From Burkholderiaceae bacterium (lineage in GTDB: Bacteria > Pseudomonadota > Gammaproteobacteria > Burkholderiales > Burkholderiaceae), in the NCBI GenBank assembly GCA_947472645.1, contig CANJBQ010000018.1, positions 1-50,055 on the forward strand: a DNA stretch of 50,055 bases. Reading direction: 5' to 3'. Positions 8,886 to 17,851 of this stretch are shown here, in pieces (position 1 is the first letter of the stretch; each line of letters starts with the position of its first letter). The notes under the pieces were generated by a model, which saw nothing but the letters and a program-made list of their open reading frames with translations, ran no database searches and was not told the origin of the DNA. Both the position numbers and the translations under genes were made by a program.

Positions 8886-9593
8886 TTAATTTGCAGCAAT
8901 TAATTTTGCGAGCAGATCAGGACGACTCAATAATTCTTGGCTCAACCCCTGATAGGTCATTTGTCCACGATTCAGGACGATAACCTGATTGGTCACTTGT
9001 AATGCGAGTTTTGCAGATTGCTCTACCAAAATAACAGTTAAATCTTCTTCAGCTATTAATTTTTTAAAAACATCCATCAACATCTGAACAATCACTGGAG
9101 CTAAGCCTTCTAAAGGTTCATCCAGTAGCAAAAGTTTAGGGTCACTGATTAAAGCTCGACCAACGGCCAACATCTGCTGTTCACCACCAGATAATTGATT
9201 ACCCATATTGCTTCTTCTCTCAGCAAGTCTTGGGAAAAGCTCATAAACTCGCTCTAAAGGCCAACGCCCTGGGCGTGCTGCAACCAACATATTTTCCTCA
9301 ACACTTAAGGAAGGAAAAATATCTCTGGTTTGAGGGACATAAGCAATACCTAATTTAGAGCGTCCATAAACCGGTAAACGTTCAATTGATTGACCAAATA
9401 ATTGAATACTTCCAGAGTGTAAAGTAGAATGCCCCATGATCGTCGCCATCAACGTCGTCTTACCCACTCCATTACGACCTAATACCGCTAATGATGTTTT
9501 AGCGGGAATTTCTAACGCAATATTTTCTAATATATTGAGCTCTCCATATCCAGCATGAATCGCTTCTAGTCTGAGAGCGATTGGGTTACTCAT
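8886..9593 (-). CDS. livF: Branched-chain amino acid-type ABC transporter ATP-binding protein LivF
   Basis: Cytoplasmic ATPase subunit of a HAAT-family (Liv-type) importer, 235 aa, the usual LivF size. Walker A is GRNGVGKTT (39-47), the signature LSGGEQQ (134-140), and Walker B LLLLDEP (154-160). The LLLLDEPLEGLAP stretch and short C-terminus mark it as LivF rather than LivG. It is the last gene of the operon binding protein-livH-livM-livG-livF, with its start inside the livG 3' end (8-base overlap). Liv-type systems also carry urea, short amides and aromatic acids, so branched-chain amino acids are only one possibility. Confidence 0.93.
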   Translation of the reverse strand: MSNPIALRLEAIHAGYGELNILENIALEIPAKTSLAVLGRNGVGKTTLMATIMGHSTLHSGSIQLFGQSIERLPVYGRSKLGIAYVPQTRDIFPSLSVEENMLVAARPGRWPLERVYELFPRLAERRSNMGNQLSGGEQQMLAVGRALISDPKLLLLDEPLEGLAPVIVQMLMDVFKKLIAEEDLTVILVEQSAKLALQVTNQVIVLNRGQMTYQGLSQELLSRPDLLAKLIAAN

Positions 9594-10335
9594 CAGACTC
9601 TCCTAAATAAACTTGATGGACACGTGGATCATTAGCAATTTGTTCTGGTGTGCCTTCACATAAAACGGCACCTTGAACAAGCACAGTAATTTTCTTTGCA
9701 AATTGAAAGACTAAATCCATGTCGTGTTCAATCATCAAGATAGCAATATCTTTTGGTAAAGCATCTAACGCTTGTAAAATTCGACCTGACTCCATCGAGG
9801 GAACTCCAGCAGCTGGCTCATCTAATAAAAGCACCTTGGGTCGCAAACCAAGAGATATAGCAATCTCCACTAAGCGTTGTTTACCATAAGCAAGTTGACT
9901 CACTATTTTTGAAGCATCATCCATAATACCCAGTAAAGATAAAATTTCTAGTGCTTCTTCCTGAATATTTTTAAACCTATTTGCCGTTTTCCACATTTGC
10001 TGTGAAATACCTAAGCGTTCAGAGATTCCAAGAGAAACATTATCTAATACCGTCATTTTATTAAATAAAGAGTTAATCTGAAAAGTTCTCCCTAGGCCTC
10101 TTTTTACACGCTGACTTTCATTGAGAGTCGTCACTTCCTCGCCAGCCAATAGAACTACTCCAGAAGAAGGAGTCAAACGCCCTGTTAACAAATTCACAAA
10201 GGTTGTCTTTCCAGCGCCGTTAGGCCCAATTAGGGCATGCCTTGCACCTGGCTCCAGAACAAAATTGATTTGATCAGCCACCGTTAAAGCCCCAAAACTT
10301 TTCGATAAGCCAATGGTTTGGAGTGTGGCCGTCAT
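9586..10335 (-). CDS. livG: Branched-chain amino acid-type ABC transporter ATP-binding protein LivG
   Basis: Second ATPase subunit of the Liv-type importer, 249 aa. Walker A is GPNGAGKTT (37-45), the signature is LAYGKQR (148-154), as in LivG proteins where the usual LSGG is relaxed, and Walker B is VLLLDEP (168-174). A conserved histidine loop (MIEHDMDLV) follows. ATGA overlap with livM at its 5' end and an 8-base overlap with livF at its 3' end indicate one tightly coupled transcript. It pairs with LivF at the cytoplasmic face of the LivHM channel. Confidence 0.93.
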   Translation of the reverse strand: MTATLQTIGLSKSFGALTVADQINFVLEPGARHALIGPNGAGKTTFVNLLTGRLTPSSGVVLLAGEEVTTLNESQRVKRGLGRTFQINSLFNKMTVLDNVSLGISERLGISQQMWKTANRFKNIQEEALEILSLLGIMDDASKIVSQLAYGKQRLVEIAISLGLRPKVLLLDEPAAGVPSMESGRILQALDALPKDIAILMIEHDMDLVFQFAKKITVLVQGAVLCEGTPEQIANDPRVHQVYLGESDE

Positions 10336-11306
10336 TTTGGCTCTCCACGTTTGGTGAAAAGTTTATCGATAAGGCCTAATATGCCACCTTTGGCGTATAA
10401 GACTACCATCAATAACATCAGTCCAATGCCTAAATTCCAATACTCTGGAAATTTTTTCGCTAAATAGTCCTGCGCAATTAAAAATATAAAAGGTCCTATA
10501 AAAGCGCCATACATTCGTCCCACGCCGCCTAAAATCAACATCACTAAAATCTCACCAGATGGCTCAAAGCCAATCACGTTTAATCCCACAAATTGATTCG
10601 TTTGAGTAATTAAAGCTCCAGCAATCCCAGCAACCATTGCCGCTAAGGTATATGCTTTTAATAAATACGCCATCACTGGTACGCCAATCGCTTGCATTCT
10701 TTGTTTATTTTCTTTAATCCCAGCAAGAGTGATGCCAAATGGCGAGTAAATAATCCGTCGAATGATGATCCAGAAAATAAACAAAATCACTAAACACCAC
10801 AGATAAGCTGTTTTATTTAAAAAATCAAATTTAAATAATCCTAAAACAGGCCCTATGGTCACCCCAGTTAATCCATCAGCACCTCCAGTAATGAGGGTGG
10901 CTTTATTCGCCACCTCATAACATAAAGCAGCAATTGCTAAAGTTAGCATGAGCTGAGTTAGTTTTTGAGTTCGTAAAATGACTAGACCTGTAGAAAAGCC
11001 TAGTAATGCGCAGGTAATAGCGCTACAAATGATTAATAATATAGGATCCGTGATTCCAAGCTTGGCAGATAAAATGCCACAGGTATATGCACCCACCCCA
11101 AAAAATGCCGCATGACCTAAGGTCACAACGCCAGCATACCCAGTGATTAAGTCGAGTGATAAGGCAAATAGAATGAAGGTTAATATTTGCGCTCCAAGAG
11201 ATAAGTACTCTGGTAAAACAAAAAATATTACTACAGCAAAAATCCACGGTAAAAATTCGGCTTTACGTATGCGTGAATCTGACTGAAATCCGATCAATTT
11301 TGTCAT
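10332..11306 (-). CDS. livM: Branched-chain amino acid-type ABC transporter permease LivM
   Basis: Inner-membrane permease of the Liv-type importer, 324 aa from ATG 11306. The protein is hydrophobic throughout with about eight to ten helices and carries the family block GYAGVVTLGHAAFFGVGAY and a late GGVGRMYGAFIGP loop that contacts the ATPases. The frame is open 30 codons further upstream, but ATG 11306 forms an ATGA overlap with the livH stop and starts a typical LivM N-terminus (MTKLIG), so the longer version is rejected. It ends in a 4-base overlap with livG. Confidence 0.92.
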   Translation of the reverse strand: MTKLIGFQSDSRIRKAEFLPWIFAVVIFFVLPEYLSLGAQILTFILFALSLDLITGYAGVVTLGHAAFFGVGAYTCGILSAKLGITDPILLIICSAITCALLGFSTGLVILRTQKLTQLMLTLAIAALCYEVANKATLITGGADGLTGVTIGPVLGLFKFDFLNKTAYLWCLVILFIFWIIIRRIIYSPFGITLAGIKENKQRMQAIGVPVMAYLLKAYTLAAMVAGIAGALITQTNQFVGLNVIGFEPSGEILVMLILGGVGRMYGAFIGPFIFLIAQDYLAKKFPEYWNLGIGLMLLMVVLYAKGGILGLIDKLFTKRGEPK

Positions 11307-12181
11307 GCGCGTTTTCCCAGTAACCCCATTGGGCGCCATAACAAAATACCAATCGTTACGATATAGATAAAAAATGCACCAAACTCTGGCAACCAATACT
11401 TACAGGCGGTATCAAGGATGCCAATCAGCAAAGCAGCAATAAATGGCCCTTTTAAACTGCCTAAGCCTCCCACCGAGACCACAATTAAAAAGAAAACTAA
11501 TTGCTCTAATGGATAGGTTGGTTGAATAGCAATAATTTCAGCGCCGAGTGCACCGCCGAGTCCAGCTAGTCCACTTCCCACCGCAAAAGTAACACTAAAT
11601 AACAATTTAGTATTGATGCCTATGGACTGCGCCATCTCACGATGATCAACTGTGGCACGAACCATCGCACCCCATTTAGTATTTTCAACACCGAACCATA
11701 AAACACCAATGAGGACAGAGCTAAAAATAATGATAAAAACTCGATATGCTGGAAAATCTCTACCTAAAAAAGTAAATTGATCTTTTAAATAATCAGGTAA
11801 ATGTACTGGTTGCTGTAAAGTACCGAAAACAATTCGGGCAACTGCAGTGGCAATAAAAATAAGGGCGATACTAAAAAGCACTTGCTCAAGTTCTGGAGAG
11901 CCATAAATATGTTTATAGAGTAGTCGATCCAAGAACACACTTGCAATAGCTACTAGCGAGAAGGCCAACGCTAAGGCCAATGGAAATGGGATATGAAACT
12001 TAGCTAAAGCGGTGACTAAAATATAGCCACCGCTCATTGCAAACACCCCATGCGCTAGATTAGCAACACCCATCATGCCCATCGTAATAGACAAGCCTAC
12101 TGAGATCACATAAAGCACCATCCCATAAGCTATGCCGTAAAACAAGACACTAATGATTGACGATATAAATGCATCCATCAT
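11303..12181 (-). CDS. livH: Branched-chain amino acid-type ABC transporter permease LivH
   Basis: Inner-membrane permease partner of LivM, 292 aa, about eight transmembrane helices. Diagnostic features are the N-terminal block ISVGLSITMGMMGVANLAHG and the late GGLGSLKGPFIAAL loop. The start offers two adjacent ATG codons (12181 and 12178). It lies 37 bases downstream of the binding-protein stop and is translationally coupled to livM by ATGA. No sign of truncation. Confidence 0.92.
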   Translation of the reverse strand: MMDAFISSIISVLFYGIAYGMVLYVISVGLSITMGMMGVANLAHGVFAMSGGYILVTALAKFHIPFPLALALAFSLVAIASVFLDRLLYKHIYGSPELEQVLFSIALIFIATAVARIVFGTLQQPVHLPDYLKDQFTFLGRDFPAYRVFIIIFSSVLIGVLWFGVENTKWGAMVRATVDHREMAQSIGINTKLLFSVTFAVGSGLAGLGGALGAEIIAIQPTYPLEQLVFFLIVVSVGGLGSLKGPFIAALLIGILDTACKYWLPEFGAFFIYIVTIGILLWRPMGLLGKRA

Positions 12182-12218
12182 CAGGCCAATACGAGATTTC
12201 GAAAAAAGCTAAAAATCA

Positions 12219-13412
12219 TTATTTCTTTTTATCTGCTTCTTTCATTGGGTCTTTAATACCCGTACTAATCGTTTCAATCTCAACGTTAGCTAACTTACCA
12301 CCAACTTTACGAACTTCACGTAAGTACTCTGGATTAATCACATCTCTCGTCTCTGGATCAATGGAAACATCTCCTCTTGGGCTAGTTGAGCTTTTCCACT
12401 TCTTTAAGAGATCCATCGTTTTATCAGAATCAATCTTGCCGTTTTGTTCACGAATTGTATAAAAAATAGCGTCCATGGCATCCCACGCGCCAACTGCCAT
12501 AAAGCCAGGCTCTAAATTTTCACCATATTCTTTTTTATACGCAGCAACAAAGGCCTTATTACTAGGACGATTCGAATTGGCTGAGTAGTGATGAATGGTA
12601 GTAACACCTAGCGCAACATCACCCATGCCTTGTAACTCTTCATCCGTCACAATATCTCCAGTACCAATAAACTTAATCCCAGCTTTAGCAAGTCCTAAAT
12701 CAGCATAAGCTTTCATCATCCCTGTCGCAGCTTTTCCAGCAGGATTAAATCCAAAAATCACATCTGGTTTAGCATCCTTAATACGTTGAATGAAAGGCGT
12801 AAAGTCAGGATTGGCTAACGGAATACGCACTGTTCCAACGATCTCTCCGCCACCTTCCTTAAATCCTTTAATAAAACCCTCCTCAGCTTCATGCCCAGGA
12901 GCAAAATCACTGACAGCGGTATAAGCATGCTTGTATTTTTTGGCTGCCCACTGGCCTAAGGGATAGGCGGATTGCCAAAGCGTAAAGGATGTGCGAGCCA
13001 TATAGGGTGCATTAATCATCACGCGTGCGGCGGCAGCATTCATACTGATATAAGGAACTTTTGCTTCAGTCGTTAATGGCGCAATTGCTGCCATGTTCGG
13101 CGACCATACAAATCCTGTCAAATAATTGACCTTATCTCGCACAATTAATTCCTGAGCAACCCTTTTTGCAACATCAGGATTTGGTCCAGTGTCATCACGC
13201 GTAATGATTTCTACTTTGACACCTGGTGGGAGCTTGTCGCCGTTGAGTTTCATATAGAGCTTAACGCCCTTATCTAACTGATCGCCTTGTGCAGCACCTG
13301 GGCCGCTATAGGTAGACATAAAGCCAATCTTGACTGTCTGAGCTTGCGCTAGACTGAGTAAGGAAGTTAACAAAACGATTAACCCAGCTTTAATTAACTG
13401 ATTAAATTTCAT
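12219..13412 (-). CDS. Liv-type ABC transporter periplasmic substrate-binding protein
   Basis: Type I periplasmic binding protein (peripla_BP_6/LivK-like), 397 aa, and the cognate receptor of the livHMGF genes that follow 37 bases downstream. The signal peptide MKFNQLIKAGLIVLLTSLLS ends at AQA, and the mature chain begins QTVKIGFMSTYSGPGAAQGD, a classic opening. ATG 13412 is preferred because GGAG precedes it by five bases; the open frame to 13478 would put a 22-residue tail before the signal peptide. The C-terminus is lysine-rich. Ligand unknown: relatives bind branched-chain amino acids, amides or aromatic acids, and the many ring-cleavage-like enzymes nearby make an aromatic acid plausible (inference). 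Confidence 0.9.
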   Translation of the reverse strand: MKFNQLIKAGLIVLLTSLLSLAQAQTVKIGFMSTYSGPGAAQGDQLDKGVKLYMKLNGDKLPPGVKVEIITRDDTGPNPDVAKRVAQELIVRDKVNYLTGFVWSPNMAAIAPLTTEAKVPYISMNAAAARVMINAPYMARTSFTLWQSAYPLGQWAAKKYKHAYTAVSDFAPGHEAEEGFIKGFKEGGGEIVGTVRIPLANPDFTPFIQRIKDAKPDVIFGFNPAGKAATGMMKAYADLGLAKAGIKFIGTGDIVTDEELQGMGDVALGVTTIHHYSANSNRPSNKAFVAAYKKEYGENLEPGFMAVGAWDAMDAIFYTIREQNGKIDSDKTMDLLKKWKSSTSPRGDVSIDPETRDVINPEYLREVRKVGGKLANVEIETISTGIKDPMKEADKKK

Positions 13413-13507
13413 ATGAGCTCCAATTTTTGGGAATAAAGTTGTTATTTTTAGCACAATTTGCAAACGAAAGAATACCATGAGTACCTTACAAGATGGTCGT
13501 TTTATAG

Positions 13508-13563
13508 GATAAGCCCCTAGGTTTTTTCGACGAAACCCCCTAAATTAAAAATCTAGCCTTATC
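13508..13563. other. Structured intergenic element with nested inverted repeats
   Basis: Between the barrel-protein stop (13565) and the ABC binding-protein start, the outer arms GATAAG (13508) and CTTATC (13558) and inner arms CTAG (13517) and CTAG (13553) can pair. They enclose a smaller TTTCG-A-CGAAA hairpin near 13526. This could be a terminator for the outer-membrane gene or a structured leader for the liv operon. There is no clear U-run on the minus strand, which weakens the terminator reading. Confidence 0.35.
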
Positions 13564-13564
13564 A

Positions 13565-14497
13565 TCAAAAGCTGACAGCCATTCCAATCGAGTATCCATT
13601 CACATCTGGTGCAAATTGATACCGGAACATCAGTCGAGCACGCGTAAAGAAAATGTCGTAGTTTTTCAGGTCTAATTCGAGTCCTGTTCCAACTGAAGAT
13701 AGAAAGTTAAAGCCTAAAGCACCGCGGTTATCGCCTAAATACTGTGTATGGGCAAATTCAAGAACCCCACGAATGGTATTTCCTAAAACAGTGAACCCCG
13801 TTGGCACCCGTCTTCGTGCCCAAAGACCCAAACTCTGTGAACTAGAGTGGCCCTCTACATCATGTGATGAATCAAAACTAGTTAACTCAATATTGGTATA
13901 ACGTATTTCAAATTGATTTTCTCGTTCTGGAGTGAAATCTTCATAGATCAACATGACAGACCCACCCAAACCATAAGCATTGAGTCGGCCATTATTTAAA
14001 AAATCTAAGTTATAGTTCGTCTTTTTAGCTAAGATTCGAGCCGCTAGCGATATATCACTCTCTACGTGACCTAAACTAAAGTTAAAAATTGGTCTCAATT
14101 TATAGTATTCAGATAATTTAAAATCCCATCCCAGACCACCTGTCCCAGAAATACTATTCCAATGAACAGGTATAGTAACTGGCGAACTTGACGCAATAAC
14201 AAAAGATGGGTCATAGCGATTAGCAGCGATAGTCCCTTCAAAATACAAGGGAAATTCATCACTAAGAATTCCTCCGCCACCAAGTGAAGTCATCTGTAAT
14301 GACGGATTACCAACGCCTTTATCCTTTAAGGATAAAGAGCCCGTTGTGACATCGGGCGTTAAAGAGTAACTGATGACCGTTAAAAATGCATTTGCTCGAG
14401 CTTGTAAAAATCCATCCGTTAAACCATCCGCCCAAACATTAGGCAAAAATAGGCTACCAAAGATCAAAAAGGGAATATTTTTAAATCGCAAACTCAC
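13565..14497 (-). CDS. Putative outer-membrane beta-barrel protein
   Basis: A 310-aa exported protein with signal peptide MSLRFKNIPFLIFGSLFLPN ending at VWA. The rest is alternating hydrophobic/polar segments, glycine-rich turns and no helices. It finishes on phenylalanine (SIGMAVSF), the usual BAM recognition signal of outer-membrane barrels. It resembles solitary autotransporter-type barrels without a passenger, a low-certainty family guess. The start is GTG at 14497 with only a weak ribosome site. It sits between two ABC binding-protein genes on the same strand, so it may be the outer-membrane entry route for those solutes (inference). Function otherwise unknown. Confidence 0.72.
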   Translation of the reverse strand: MSLRFKNIPFLIFGSLFLPNVWADGLTDGFLQARANAFLTVISYSLTPDVTTGSLSLKDKGVGNPSLQMTSLGGGGILSDEFPLYFEGTIAANRYDPSFVIASSSPVTIPVHWNSISGTGGLGWDFKLSEYYKLRPIFNFSLGHVESDISLAARILAKKTNYNLDFLNNGRLNAYGLGGSVMLIYEDFTPERENQFEIRYTNIELTSFDSSHDVEGHSSSQSLGLWARRRVPTGFTVLGNTIRGVLEFAHTQYLGDNRGALGFNFLSSVGTGLELDLKNYDIFFTRARLMFRYQFAPDVNGYSIGMAVSF

Positions 14498-14618
14498 ACC
14501 ATCAACTCATTGACATTAACTATTTATTAGAATTTTTACAGACTCTACAAGAAATAAGGCTTCGATTTTAAGACAGTATAAAGACAAGCGAAAAGATTTG
14601 AATCCCCTTATGGCGAAA

Positions 14619-14644
14619 AAAAACCTGAACGAATTCAGGTTTTT
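14619..14644 (-). terminator. Rho-independent terminator with UUCG tetraloop
   Basis: Perfect 11-base stem (arms ending CCTGAA and TTCAGG) around a four-base loop that reads TTCG on the minus strand, followed on that strand by a run of eight T. It lies 24 bases past the stop of the ABC binding-protein gene at 14668, so it ends that transcript and insulates the downstream barrel gene. UUCG is the most stable RNA tetraloop. Confidence 0.9.
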
Positions 14645-14667
14645 GAGTGAACACTTGAGTAAGGTAT

Positions 14668-15948
14668 TTATTTTTTACCTTGAGTCCCATCAAAAGGAGC
14701 AATAATGTCACCAGACTTAAACTTAGCTGGCGCTAGAATAATTGCCTTACCAGCCTTTTTAAACTGCTCAGTATCATTACCTTCAATGTTACGGTACTGA
14801 ACATATAGAGCTCTTGGAGTAGCCCACTCACCATTTGCACCAAACTTGATTTCACCAGCTACAGTTTGGAAAGTCGTGGCATGCGTGTAATCAATCAATT
14901 TTTGTTGATCTAAACTTTGAGTTTTTTCAACAGCCTCACCCACAACCTGCATCATTGCATAGGCAAAAGGTGGAATGTAAAACCCTAGCGAATCAACGCC
15001 TTCCTTAACAGCAAGAGCTTGATACCGCTCTAAGAACTTCTCAACGCCAGGAAATTTAATGGTCGGCTCAGGTACATACATCTCAAAACCAACTACATTA
15101 TTGAGTAACGGTCCCAACTGTTTTTTAACGGCAGCAAAGGCTGTCCCAATCATAGGTCCACCAAAGACCTGTGTTTTTAATCCAACCTCATAGGCGGCGC
15201 GAACCATTCCAACAGTATCTGGTGGATAAGAATTGACCATCACAATATCCGGCTTTGTCGCAGCTATTGCACGCATAATTGGAGCGTAGTCAGTTGTTGT
15301 TGGTGGGTAGGTGTTGTCATAGACAACCTTCAAACCTAAACGCTTGGCATTTTTTCTACCACCGTCCATAGCAACCGCTGGATATTCTGCATCCCCCCCT
15401 ACGATTGCAATCGTCTTTGGTTTAGGATTCGCTAACATCGCAGCTTCTAAAAAAGTCCCCGTATTATCAACCGCAGGATTAGGACCATTAGGCTGCATTT
15501 GGAAATACCCGGAGTAATTAAAACGAGCATTTGGATCTAATCCAAATAAACATACGTAATATAACTTGCGTTGCATAATCATCGGTAATGGTGGAACCTG
15601 CATATTCGTTCCATAGCTACCTAAAATGAGGTCTACTTTGTCGGTATCCAATAATTTGGAATAAAAACCCGTTACCAGGGATGGATTGGTTTGGTCATCG
15701 TAATAAACAAACTCTACTTGACGTCCCAATAAACCACCTTTAGCGTTTACATCGTCTTTCCAAAGTTGCATTGTCAATAGTGCCGCTTTGCCGTTTGCGG
15801 CTAAACCACCTGTCAATGGCATCGTAAAGCCAATCTTAATAGGCGGCTTTGATTGAGCGAAAACTTGTGGGGGGCTAAGTAAAGTAAGGCTTGTTATACC
15901 TAAGACAAGGAATTTTAGAATAGAACGTCTAAATAAATGGTTACCCAT
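14668..15948 (-). CDS. ABC transporter substrate-binding protein, amino-acid/amide type
   Basis: Second type I periplasmic binding protein (peripla_BP_6), 426 aa, from a different branch than the liv-linked one. The signal region contains a long hydrophobic stretch (FLVLGITSLTLLSPPQVFA), and the mature protein starts QSKPPIKIGFTMPLTGGLA. Motifs such as YYDDQTNPSL and LGSYGTN are typical of amide- or urea-type receptors. No permease lies with it, so it may share the livHMGF channel 1.2 kb away or another system. The preceding N-terminal RRSILKFL could suggest a twin-arginine-like signal, but the motif is incomplete. A strong terminator follows. Confidence 0.9.
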   Translation of the reverse strand: MGNHLFRRSILKFLVLGITSLTLLSPPQVFAQSKPPIKIGFTMPLTGGLAANGKAALLTMQLWKDDVNAKGGLLGRQVEFVYYDDQTNPSLVTGFYSKLLDTDKVDLILGSYGTNMQVPPLPMIMQRKLYYVCLFGLDPNARFNYSGYFQMQPNGPNPAVDNTGTFLEAAMLANPKPKTIAIVGGDAEYPAVAMDGGRKNAKRLGLKVVYDNTYPPTTTDYAPIMRAIAATKPDIVMVNSYPPDTVGMVRAAYEVGLKTQVFGGPMIGTAFAAVKKQLGPLLNNVVGFEMYVPEPTIKFPGVEKFLERYQALAVKEGVDSLGFYIPPFAYAMMQVVGEAVEKTQSLDQQKLIDYTHATTFQTVAGEIKFGANGEWATPRALYVQYRNIEGNDTEQFKKAGKAIILAPAKFKSGDIIAPFDGTQGKK

Positions 15949-16067
15949 AATGGTAATGTCTCCACAATGATGATTGAACCACTAAACTAACTTGTCTAAA
16001 AAAAAGTTGCTACTAGCGAATTCCCTATTAAGGCTCACCCTTACTTTTAGTTGAATTCAATCACCTG

Positions 16068-16970
16068 TCAAATCCTTGGAAAGTCATAAAGAGCAGCAGG
16101 ATTGTCTATCAAAATCTTTTGAATCAATTCTGAGGATTGAGCCCAATGCGCAAGACGATTAAGGGCATGGCCATCGTTAATCAAATGAAAAGGCTCAATT
16201 TCCTCTTTTGATCTCTTTTTGCCATAGTGTGCGCCAGAGTGAGGCCAGTCACTTCCCCACACCATTCGGTCCTCATTAGCCTCTATGAACAATCGTGCCA
16301 ATTGTGTCACGATTACAGAGTCTGGATCATCCGATACCCTCTGCGGAGCAGATAGCTTCATCCAAACATTACCTTCCTTCAGCATCTTTAGTAATTGCAA
16401 TACCTTGGGTTGATCTAGCCCTTCATGAACGGGAACGCGAGCAAAATGATCCAGGACTATTGGAACTTCACATTTCATGATGTCTTTAGCCAACTCCGTC
16501 ACAATATGAAGACTAGAAAAAATTTGAACATGCCAGCCAAACGGTTGAATCAATTTTGCCGTCCTGCGTAATTTATTTAGGGCAAATTCCGGATCCGCTA
16601 CGCCAGCAGTCTCTAGATTTAAACGCGCTCCACGAAATCCGATTTGATGCAATTTCTCTAGGTCTTGGAAAGTCGTTGTAGTTTCGTCAATCACAGCAAC
16701 ACCGCGTGCATTAGTGCCAATCTTAGAAATGGCATCACTAGAACGGCGATTATCAGTCCCATATGGACTTGGATGAACAATTACGGTTCGTTGAATCCCT
16801 AAAGATTGATGTAAATTCAGAAGTTGTTCTATCGTAGAATCTGCTGGAGTATAAGTTCGTTCGGTCCAGTAAGGATATTGCTCTACGGGACCAAAAATAT
16901 GGGTATGACAGTCACAAGCACCAACCGGCAACTGAAAAAGGATTGTTTCTTGCTGAGTAGCTGGCAACAT
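16068..16970 (-). CDS. Amidohydrolase, 2-pyrone-4,6-dicarboxylate hydrolase-like (copy 1)
   Basis: Amidohydrolase-2 (TIM-barrel, cog3618-type) enzyme of 300 aa, related to LigI, which opens 2-pyrone-4,6-dicarboxylate lactone in lignin-type aromatic catabolism, and to other lactonases. Active-site residues are visible: H22 and H24 (CHTH), H147 (WHVQI), H175 (LDHF), D241 and H244 (WGSDWPH). There is no signal peptide. AAGGAA precedes ATG 16970. It is divergent from the class II aldolase-Bug-SDR operon across 71 bases that probably hold a shared control region. It is paralogous to the genes at 20672 and 46512. The exact lactone is unknown. Confidence 0.88.
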   Translation of the reverse strand: MLPATQQETILFQLPVGACDCHTHIFGPVEQYPYWTERTYTPADSTIEQLLNLHQSLGIQRTVIVHPSPYGTDNRRSSDAISKIGTNARGVAVIDETTTTFQDLEKLHQIGFRGARLNLETAGVADPEFALNKLRRTAKLIQPFGWHVQIFSSLHIVTELAKDIMKCEVPIVLDHFARVPVHEGLDQPKVLQLLKMLKEGNVWMKLSAPQRVSDDPDSVIVTQLARLFIEANEDRMVWGSDWPHSGAHYGKKRSKEEIEPFHLINDGHALNRLAHWAQSSELIQKILIDNPAALYDFPRI

Positions 16971-17041
16971 GAGTTCCTTAAGATAGTTAAAGTATATTGA
17001 TAGTAATATTAAAGTAAATAGAAAAACAATCTAGGAGATCC

Positions 17042-17830
17042 ATGAATTACCAAACAAATTTCCCCACACTGCAAGGCTCAGTGAGTCCGGAAGAATGGCA
17101 AACAAGGGTAGAGCTTGCGGCATGCTACCGTTTAATCGACGCCTATGAAATGACAGACCTTATTTATAACCATATCACCGCTAAAATTCCTGGCACTGAT
17201 CACCTATTGATTAATTTATATGGCTTACTCTATAAAGAAATCACTGCCTCAAGTTTGGTCAAGATCGACTTAACTGGCAAGATTCTTTATAAACCCGATA
17301 CTGACTATGGGATTAACTTATCCGGGTATGTCATCCACGGTGCTATCCACGAGGCAAGGTCAGATGTCCATTGCGTGATCCATACCCACACGAGAGCAGG
17401 TATGGCAGTCTCAGTGATGGAGTGCGGACTTTTACCGATTACCCAAACCTCGATTCGGTTTGTTGACCATCTTGGTTATCATGATTACGAAGGTCCTGCA
17501 ATTGATCTTGAAGAGCGCAAAAGTCTAGTCGCTGACCTTGGCCCTCATAATGCCATGGTATTTAAAAATCATGGCCTTTTAACCTGCGGCCCTAGTGTTC
17601 AGGAAGCCTTTAATACGATGTATCAATTAGAGCTCTCTTGCCGAGCGCAAGTTGATGCGATGGCAGGTAATACAAAGTTAGTGATTCCTGAACAATCGGT
17701 GCTAGATAAAACAGCGAATCTATATCAACCCGGAACCAGAAGGCCTTACGGAGTTTTAGAGTGGCCAGCAATGATTCGCCTTCTTGAAGCACAGTCCAAA
17801 AACTCTGGTTATCCACGTTTTGATGCATAA
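17042..17830 (+). CDS. Class II aldolase/adducin family protein (copy 1)
   Basis: Zinc-dependent class II aldolase/adducin fold protein, 262 aa. Relatives cleave or decarboxylate hydroxyacids or sugar phosphates (fuculose-phosphate aldolase, HpaI-unrelated decarboxylating types). The metal motif HTH is at residues 114-116 with a third histidine at 177 (KNHG). The N-terminal signature EEWQTRVELAACYRL matches the second copy at 22572 closely, so they are paralogs. GGAG lies five bases before ATG 17042, a strong start. The next gene, Bug 4, begins 21 bases after the stop, giving an operon that links uptake and cleavage. Confidence 0.9.
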   Translation: MNYQTNFPTLQGSVSPEEWQTRVELAACYRLIDAYEMTDLIYNHITAKIPGTDHLLINLYGLLYKEITASSLVKIDLTGKILYKPDTDYGINLSGYVIHGAIHEARSDVHCVIHTHTRAGMAVSVMECGLLPITQTSIRFVDHLGYHDYEGPAIDLEERKSLVADLGPHNAMVFKNHGLLTCGPSVQEAFNTMYQLELSCRAQVDAMAGNTKLVIPEQSVLDKTANLYQPGTRRPYGVLEWPAMIRLLEAQSKNSGYPRFDA

Positions 17831-17851
17831 ATAAAATAGGAAATATCACCG

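Noticed and set aside
11307..11396. A longer LivM beginning upstream of 11306
   Set aside because: The extension lies inside livH and lacks a ribosome site, while ATG 11306 makes a perfect ATGA coupling with the livH stop.
8886..13412. Assignment of the Liv cluster specifically to branched-chain amino acids or to urea
   Set aside because: Sequence motifs define only the HAAT transporter family. No urease, amidase or branched-chain catabolic gene is linked.
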